A DNA stretch of 51,427 bases from Oribacterium sp. WCC10 (lineage in GTDB: Bacteria > Bacillota > Clostridia > Lachnospirales > Lachnospiraceae): assembly GCF_900113415.1 (NCBI RefSeq), contig NZ_FOPH01000021.1, forward strand, positions 1 to 51,427, written 5' to 3'. A program made the translations under genes and the position numbers. The stretch's first letter is position 1. Every line of letters starts with the position of its first letter. Of this stretch, positions 45,625-51,427 are shown in pieces. A model generated the notes under the pieces. The model saw nothing but the letters and a program-made list of their open reading frames with translations, did no database searches and had not been told where the DNA came from.

Positions 45625-48129
45625 TTGGAACCAAATGTTTTTGACAAGGTTCAGGATGTTGATCTCAAGAAAACAATGGAAAACTCTTATATAGACTATG
45701 CCATGAGTGTAATCGTATCAAGAGCTATTCCGGATGTGAGGGATGGACTTAAGCCGGTACAAAGAAGAGTTCTTTACTCTTTACAAACCTTGGGAGTTAC
45801 ACCGGATAAGAAAACTAAAAAGTGTGCAACTATCGTTGGTGAATGTATGGGAAAATACCATCCTCATGGAGATTCATCAATTTATGGTGCACTCGTATAT
45901 ATGGGTCAACCTTGGTCTATGCGTCATGTATTGGTAGATAAGCAAGGAAACTTTGGTTCTGATGATGGAGATTCACCAGCGGCAATGAGATATACTGAAG
46001 CAAAGATGTCAAAGCTTGCCGGAGAAATGTTATCAGGAATCAACAAAGATACTGTTGATTTTATGCCAAACTTTTCAAATGAGTATGATGAGCCAACAGT
46101 ACTACCTGCAAAGTTTCCTAACCTTATAGTAAACGGTGCTACCGGTATAGCTGTAGGTATGGCAACAAATATTCCTCCTCATAATCTTAGAGAAGTAATT
46201 AATGCGGTTAATCTGATCATTGATAACAAAATTAATGATAAAGACACAACATTAGATGAGATTATGCATGTAATTCCAGGCCCTGATTTTCCTACAGGTG
46301 GAATAATACTTGGAAGAAAGGGAATTGAAGAAGCATATCGTACTGGAAGAGGAAAGATCAAACTCAGGGCAGTGTGCGAAATCGAAGCTATGCCTAATGG
46401 AAAGCATCGCATAGTTGTAAAGGAACTTCCATATGTTGTATATCGTTCAAGAGTGATTGAAAATATTGCTGAACTTGTAAAAGATAAAAAAATTGATGGA
46501 ATAACTTATATAAACGATGCATCTGGTAAGGGATCTACATCAAAAATCAATATAGAACTTCGTAAGGATGCTAATCCAAATGTAGTATTGAATCAGCTTT
46601 ATAAACATACACAGCTACAGACTACTTTTGGTGTTATTATGCTGTGCATTGTTAATGGTGAACCTAAGACTTTAAATTTGATGGAGTTATTAGAGGAATA
46701 TCTGAAACATCAGGTTAATGTTTTCAACCGAAGAACCAGGTATGACCTTAATAAGGCAGAGGAAAGAGCTCATATTTTGCAAGCTCTTCTTAAAGCAGTT
46801 GATCATATTGATGAAATAGTTCATATAATCAGAGCGGCAGCAAATACTGAAGATGCTAAGGCAAATCTTATTATAAGATTTGGTCTGGATGATGTTCAGG
46901 CTCAGGCAATTGTTGACATGCGTCTTAGAGCATTAACAGGACTTGAAAGAAATAAATTAAAGGATGAATATGATGATCTTCAAAAAAAGATTGCATATTA
47001 TAATGAACTTCTTGAAGAACCAAAGAAAATGCTTGGAGTTATCAAAGATGAGATTAATATTATTTCCGAAAAATATGGCAATGAAAGGATTACTAAGTTT
47101 GGATATGACGATTCTATAGATGATGAGGATCTCATTCCGGATGACGATACTGTTATAGCTGCAACAAGACTTGGATATATAAAGCGTATGTCTCCAGAAA
47201 ATTTCAAGCAGCAGAATCGTGGTGGTAAGGGCATTAAGGGAATGCAGACAATAAATGATGACATAATAGAAGATTTGTTTATGACAACGAATAAGCATTA
47301 TATTATGTTCTTTACCAATACAGGACGCTGTTTCAGGATAAAGGCATATAAGATTCCGGAAGCATCACGTACATCAAGAGGAACCGCAATGGTTAATCTT
47401 CTGCAATTGGCTCCTGATGAATATGTAACAGCATCATTTGCTATAAGCGATGATTATGCAGATTCTGATCAGTATTTATTATTGGCTACAAAAAATGGTA
47501 CTGTTAAGAAGACACCTATATCACAGTATTCAAATATAAGAAAATCCGGACTTATTGCGATTGCATTAAGAGATGACGATCAGCTAATTGAAGCAAAGCT
47601 AATAGATAAAAATGAAGACATCATGATTGGAACGAGAAATGGTATGGCTATTCGCTTTAATGAAAGTGATGTACGTATTACAGGAAGAAGTTCATATGGT
47701 GTAAAGGGTATAACTCTGTCAGATGACGATGTTGTTGTCGGTATGCAGAAAATTAGTCAGGGCGAATTTGTTCTTGTTGTATCTGAAAAAGGTATGGGTA
47801 AGCTTACCAATGTAAATGAGTTTAAATCTCAAAAAAGAGGAGGAAAGGGACTCATATGTTATAAAATAACAGAGAAAACTGGTAATCTTGTTGGATTTAA
47901 GCTTACAGATAAATCAAGAGAGATAATGCTTATTACAAATGAGGGAGTAATAATAAGAATGTCTCTTAAGGATACTAAAGATATTGGCAGAAATACTTCA
48001 GGAGTAAAATTTATGAATATAGAAGCAGATTCTAATATAGTTATAGCTTCGATTGCTAAGGTAAGAGAATCAACAACTGAATCTGATATACAAAGTGAAG
48101 AAACTGATCAAATAGATGATAAAAATTAA
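45625..48129 (+). CDS. gyrA: DNA gyrase subunit A
   Basis: 834 residues from a TTG at 45625, which has GGAGG 8 bases upstream; the frame opens at TTG 45610, which lies within that ribosome-binding site. Winged helix with KYHPHGDSS, catalytic Tyr123 in [10 protein letters not shown], long coiled-coil arm, C-terminal beta-pinwheel with the GyrA box QNRGGKG (residues ~533-539), and a second QKRGGKG. The GyrA box marks a true gyrase rather than Topo IV. At the quinolone-binding helix, residue 88 is Gly and residue 92 Tyr, where Asp/Glu and Arg are usual. It ends with an acidic tail. Confidence 0.96.
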   Translation: [834 protein letters not shown]

Positions 48130-48324
48130 ATAAATTTATGAATATTAGTATCAGTTAAAGAAAAGTGCAATATTAAAAAAAGAACTGAAATTTGAGGTGA
48201 CTCCGAAAAGTTAGACTTTATTAGCGAGACGAGAATGTAAATAATTTTGTGTAAACTAGATATCTAGGATAAGTATCCTCTTGGATTGATGTTAGAATAA
48301 ATATTAATCCAGGAGGATATTTTT

Positions 48325-49206
48325 ATGGCAAGAACCAGAAAGCTCTCACCAGAGCGCAAAGCAATCATCAACAGTCTCATTGAGCATTATCGTCCAGAAG
48401 ATGCATAGGATGTGCAGGAAATGCTCAAGGACCTTCTCGGAGATACGCTTCAAGGTATGCTGGAGGCGGAAATGGACGAGAAACTTGGCTATTCCAAGTA
48501 TGACTACAAGAACAAAGAAACCGACGACAGCCGCAACGGTTACAGCAAGAAAACCGTAGTATCATCCCTCGGAGAGATCAATCTTGACATCCCAAGGGAT
48601 AGGAAAGGCGAGTTTTAACCCCAGGCTGTTAAGAAGAATCAGACCGACATTTCCAACATCGAAGATCAGGTTCTCTCTATGTACGTCAAGGCAATGACTA
48701 CCCGCGACATCTCCTCACATCTTCGTGATGTATACGGAGTAGATGCCTCAGCTGAGATGATATCTCACATGACCGATAGGATATTGCCTATCGCTAAAGA
48801 ATGGCAGAATCGGCCTTTAGAGCGCAAATACGCCATCGTTTTCATGGATGCGGTACATTTTCATGTTTGTGAGGAAAACCAGACCATAAAGAAAGCCGTG
48901 TACGTGGCTATAGGCGTCAAACTCAACGGTAACAAGGAAGTTCTTGGTATGTGGGTTGGTGGCAATGAAAGCGCAAAATACTGGCTCGGTGTCCTGAATG
49001 AGATAAAGAATCTCGGTGTAGAAGATATCATGATTGTATCTGTAGACGGCCTTACTGGATTTGTCGATGCAATAGGCGCAGTATTTCCCAAGGTCGAGAT
49101 ACAGCGCTGTATCGTACATCAGATCCGATATACCACTAAGTTCGTTAACTACAAGGATTTGAAGCCATTTGTTAAAGATATGAAGGCCATATACCAAGCT
49201 CCTACT
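48325..49206 (+). pseudogene. IS256 family transposase, degenerate
   Basis: AGGAGG precedes an ATG starting MARTRKLSPERKAI. The frame is stopped at TAG 48406-48408 and TAA 48616-48618, each where an IS256 protein would have Glu (DA*DVQEMLKDLLGDTLQ; KGEF*PQAVKKNQTDIS). Otherwise the frame continues through YVKAMTTRDISSHLRDVYG, VFMDAVHFHV (first Asp), VSVDGLTGFVDAI (second Asp) and HQIRYTTKFVNYKDLKPFV. It stops being IS256-like at APT near 49203, before the catalytic Glu domain. It cannot give an active enzyme. Confidence 0.88.
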
Positions 49207-50091
49207 GCCGACAGAACATGGCGACACCTGAACTTCTTCCAGTATAAAACGTATATCCATGCGAAGATGCCTAAAGTCAGCGATGGTGAAGGTCAATGCC
49301 CTACAGTTAGAGCTCCGTGAGCTCGAAAGAACTCCGAGTTCACACTACTCTTTGAATCATGGGTAATGGAACTTGCAAAACATCTTCCGGTAACTGTCGT
49401 GGCCAAGCTTGTCGGAGTCCGTGATAATCATTTGTGGCGCTTTATAAAGCGTTACGTTGATGCTGCCAGAGAACTCGAAAATTATTCCGAGGTCGATAGC
49501 ATCGGCATGGACGAAACCAGCAAAAAAGGCAATAATTATGTCACGGTAATGGTTGATCTCGCAGGTCGAAAAGTAATCTTTACGACTGAAGGTAAGGACC
49601 ATACCACGGTCGACAAGTTTGTCGAAGATTTCAAGCAACATAATGGTGATCCGGCTAAAGTAAAGCTCGTTACCTGTGATATGTCTTTAGGCTTCCGGAA
49701 AGGCGTCAGAGATAACTTTCCTAACAGCAATACCATCATCGATAAGTTCCATGTCATAAAGCATGCCAACGATGCTGTAGATACATTCCGCAAGCAGGAA
49801 TGCAAGACCAATGAACTCCTGAAAGGAAACAAGTACCTTTGGCTTAAAAATGATGTCAACCTTACTGATGAACAGGCTGCATGGAAATGCGAACTTATGA
49901 AGGCGTCCAAACACTTAAAAACCGGAAGAGCTTACTCCATGCGAGTAACACTCCAGGATATTTACGAGCAGTGCTTATCACGTAAAGAAGCAGAGCCAAA
50001 GCTTAAAAAGCTATGTTCATGGTTGATACGTTCTCGTTATGGAAAGAAGTATACTCGGTTTGGGAGCAATCTATTAACCGATTTGTTATAA
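49207..50091 (+). pseudogene. ISL3 family transposase fragment, fused in frame
   Basis: Starting at about 49207 the same reading frame switches to ISL3-type sequence: RTWRHLNFFQYKTYIHAKMP, then a TGA at 49318 where ISL3 proteins have Trp (AP*ARKNSEFTLLFESWV). It continues to MELAKHLPVTVVAKLVGVRD, the first catalytic region SIGMDETSKKGNNYVTVMVD, VTCDMSLGFRKGVRDNFP, DKFHVIKHAND, and LKKLCSWLIRSR near 50025. The N-terminal zinc finger and C-terminal end are missing. The last codons run into the tyrosine recombinase remnant on the other strand. Confidence 0.85.
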
Positions 50092-50267
50092 GAATCAAGA
50101 TAATGAGATAATTCATCAGAAATAAAAATGCGTCTGCTTTTAGGACCTTTAGACTGCAGAATGTCGATATAGTTACAATTCAACACAACATTTTCGCACT
50201 TAAGTGTACGCGCTTCTTTGCAGCGGAGGCCGCAACAGTACATCAGTCTGTACATTGCTGGAAAAAC
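50037..50267 (-). pseudogene. tyrosine recombinase/integrase fragment
   Basis: On the minus strand, FPAMYRLMYCCGLRCKEART followed by LKCENVVLNCNYIDILQSKG and KSRRIFISDEL is the start of a catalytic domain with the first active-site Arg (GLRxxEA) and the beta-strand Lys (SKG). The rest, including the HxxR and Tyr boxes, is lost where it meets the ISL3 piece. Confidence 0.75.
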
Positions 50268-50268
50268 T

Positions 50269-50671
50269 ATATTTCTTTTTGGTAGGGTAAAAAAGGAGAA
50301 CCGTAAAAGGTGAAAGTTCTGTTTGAACCGGCAAAGATAAATCGGATTATCTCTACGGGCACAGAAATAAGATCCCCATTTATATAAAAATGGAAAATGC
50401 AGGAATAAAGAATGTGACGCCAGATAGGTGTCTTTTGTTTCTCGTTATATTTAAGCTGAAATGTATCAGCTTCATTTTGATAACACATTTGTGTTTTGGA
50501 AATAAAGCTGTCAATTGTAGAAAAGGACTTGTAATCAGAGCGGCGCATAGGTATCATGTAAGACAACAGATGGGGGAAAACCTCAAATGTCGTTGGGTAG
50601 AGAGAAGGGACTGGCTTTGGTCGGCATGAGTCCTTTCCCTTTTTTTTTGCAACTGCATCAGTATACAACAA
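50269..50671 (-). pseudogene. possible transposase-associated (DUF6431-like) fragment
   Basis: A 134-residue minus-strand frame includes LISVPVEIIRFIFAGSNRTF then FYGSPFLPYQKEI, reminiscent of the zinc-knuckle domain of DUF6431-type proteins linked to mobile elements, but with its Cys residues lost. The rest of the frame has no recognisable content. Assignment is from pattern memory only. Confidence 0.35.
50603..50650 (+). terminator. intrinsic terminator ahead of the rRNA operon
   Basis: GAAGGGACT pairs with AGTCCTTTC and is followed by an uninterrupted T run. It separates gyrA/IS readthrough from the rRNA promoter. Confidence 0.8.
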
Positions 50672-50803
50672 GAATCGAGAATGTTAGACTGATTTCTATA
50701 TAGAATCAAGTGTAAGACTAAAATAAACTGATGGTATAGTGCTGTGGAATTTAACTTTGCACTTCACGAATAAACTAAAAATAATAAAAAAATATAAAGA
50801 CAG

Positions 50804-50832
50804 TTGACATAAATAAGAAAAATTGTTAATAT
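50804..50832 (+). promoter_or_regulatory. promoter P1 of the tRNA-Ser/rRNA operon
   Basis: Consensus TTGACA (50804-50809), 17 bases and TAATAT (50827-50832), with a strongly A-rich upstream (UP-like) stretch at 50775-50798. Confidence 0.88.
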
Positions 50833-50840
50833 ACATAGGC

Positions 50841-50913
50841 ATCTCTTCTAAGAGATTAAAACGAATCCTATACTACCTTGGTAGGGAACGTTTTGTGCCA
50901 TTTATTGGCACAA
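50841..50913 (+). promoter_or_regulatory. three-hairpin leader between P1 and tRNA-Ser
   Basis: ATCTCT/AGAGAT (50841-50856), AAAACG..CCTA/TAGG..CGTTTT (50858-50894) and TTGTGCC/GGCACAA (50893-50913) follow each other with no T run, filling the space before the tRNA. Possible processing or antitermination structure. Confidence 0.5.
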
Positions 50914-50926
50914 CTTAAACAACAAT

Positions 50927-51016
50927 GGAGTAGTACTCAAGAGGCCGAAGAGGCGCCCCTGCTAAGGGTGTAGGTCGGATAAAACCGGCGCGAGGGTTCA
51001 AATCCCTCCTGCTCCG
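50927..51016 (+). tRNA. tRNA-Ser (anticodon GCT)
   Basis: A 90-nt class II tRNA: acceptor GGAGTAG/CTGCTCC, anticodon stem CGCCC/GGGTG with loop CTGCTAA (anticodon GCT, reading AGC/AGT), a long variable arm (TCGG..CCGG), T arm GAGGGTTCAAATCCCTC, discriminator G. CCA is not encoded. Confidence 0.95.
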
Positions 51017-51044
51017 TTTTAACTTTAGAAAGTTAAAAAAATGT

Positions 51045-51073
51045 TTGACATTTGGTTTTGGATTTGATAACAT
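51045..51073 (+). promoter_or_regulatory. promoter P2 of the rRNA operon
   Basis: Consensus TTGACA (51045-51050), 17 bases and TGATAACAT (extended -10; TAACAT 51068-51073). It lies 28 bases after the tRNA-Ser, so 16S can be made independently of P1. Confidence 0.85.
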
Positions 51074-51310
51074 AACCGAGTTGCAAAAAACACAACAAAA
51101 AGAACCTTGAAAATCAAAGATCGATTAATACACAGACCCTGAAGATTCTTTGAAAAAGAAAATTCAGAGCGGAAGAGTTCGAAAGAACTCGGAAGCAAAC
51201 GACCAAATATGGTCAAGCGAATTTATTCGCAGTAAAGAAACGGACAGAACGAAAAGCCAAGCTTTAGTTCTGAACAAGGAAGAACTTAAAGAGAGAAATC
51301 TCTTAACATT
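51074..51310 (+). other. rRNA operon leader
   Basis: About 235 nt with no reading frame of coding character. It holds a perfect GAGTTC-GAAA-GAACTC tetraloop hairpin (51175-51190) and an AGAGA/TCTCT hairpin (51291-51303). These probably form part of the 16S processing stem and the antitermination leader. Confidence 0.6.

Positions 51311-51427
<117 letters not shown>

Larger units (their letters stand above)
48190..50660. mobile_element. compound graveyard of insertion-sequence remnants
   Basis: Between gyrA and the rRNA promoter lie, in order, an IS256-type transposase fragment, an ISL3-type fragment (both plus strand), a tyrosine recombinase fragment and a possible transposase-associated fragment (both minus strand). 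A segment at ~48195-48225 (GTGACTCCGAAAAGTTAGAC) looks like the end of an IS3-type element. Base composition and codon use are less AT-biased than in flanking genes. No intact terminal inverted repeats or target-site duplications are evident by eye. Confidence 0.75.

Noticed and set aside
46957-47298. 113-residue minus-strand open frame opposite gyrA
   Set aside because: Antisense shadow of the coiled-coil arm of gyrA; no ribosome-binding site and no family resemblance. The same applies to the other open frames lying opposite or inside large genes.
48195-48225. End of an IS3-type element (CCGAAAAGTTAGAC) next to gyrA
   Set aside because: Only one end seen and no matching inverted copy could be found by eye; kept as a hint within the mobile-element entry.
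48325-49320. Stop-codon readthrough or recoding of TAG, TAA and TGA in the transposase frame
   Set aside because: Three different stops in one degenerate frame, absence of any recoding signal and truncated domains fit simple decay better.
50390-50629. 79-residue plus-strand frame (MENAGIKNVTPDRC) as an integrase C-terminus
   Set aside because: The first few residues look integrase-like but the rest has no HxxR or Tyr box, and the minus strand fits better.

Overview
The window is about 51 kb of AT-rich chromosomal DNA, most likely from a rumen or gut member of the Lachnospiraceae (Clostridia; Butyrivibrio, Pseudobutyrivibrio or Lachnospira-like). Four things point there. The start of a 16S rRNA gene with a Firmicutes-type 5' region lies at the right edge. 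The gene order around the origin is rpmH-rnpA-yidD-yidC-jag-mnmE-mnmG-rsmG-parA-parB on one side and dnaA-dnaN-recF-gyrB-gyrA on the other. The sporadic genes include an ATP-type PEP carboxykinase and a pectin-degrading GH28 enzyme. The parS sites match the bacterial consensus. Assignment below family level is not possible from sequence reading alone.

Region 1 (1-26 kb) is ordinary accessory and housekeeping chromosome. It holds a cut-off gene, a stand-alone sigma-70 gene, and a secreted CAP-domain protein under two tandem c-di-GMP-I riboswitches. A MATE exporter, tRNA-Lys and tRNA-Arg genes flanking a decayed FMN-binding protein fragment, a DUF1461 membrane protein and an hflX-ylmH pair follow. 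Next come two lipoproteins (a family 3 solute-binding protein and a surface protein built like trigger factor), M18 aminopeptidase, signal peptidase I, an alpha/beta hydrolase, thrH, a low-molecular-weight phosphatase with an HxlR regulator, pckA, a Y-family polymerase, GH28 polygalacturonase, a Cof-type phosphatase, an LtaS-like sulfatase, an HD-domain protein and rsmA.

Region 2 (26-48 kb) is the replication origin. On the minus strand, running away from oriC, are rpmH, rnpA, yidD, yidC and jag (ribosome, RNase P and membrane insertion), then mnmE, mnmG and rsmG (tRNA and rRNA modification), then parA, parB, a DUF4446 protein and a large membrane-anchored protein of unknown function. On the plus strand are dnaA, dnaN, recF, gyrB and gyrA. 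Two perfect parS palindromes flank rsmG. A DnaA-box cluster lies between rpmH and dnaA, one box sitting inside the dnaA promoter. A second candidate unwinding element (GC patch, DnaA-trio-like triplets, AT-rich stretch) lies between dnaA and dnaN.

Region 3 (48.1-50.7 kb), between gyrA and the rRNA operon, is a scrap-yard of mobile-element remnants. An IS256-type transposase piece is joined in the same reading frame to an ISL3-type piece, with three in-frame stops, and is followed by minus-strand pieces of a tyrosine recombinase and a possible transposase-associated protein. A terminator closes this region. Region 4 (50.8 kb to the end) is an rRNA operon front end: a consensus promoter, a hairpin-rich leader, tRNA-Ser(GCT), a second consensus promoter, a leader and the first ~117 nt of 16S rRNA.

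The observations I consider most worth following are the tandem riboswitches with apparently different output mechanisms, the divergent quinolone-determining regions in both gyrase subunits, the exported trigger-factor-like lipoprotein, the two-part origin with DnaA-trio-like triplets, and the in-frame IS256/ISL3 mosaic. I did not find a CRISPR array, a prophage or a recognisable defence island.
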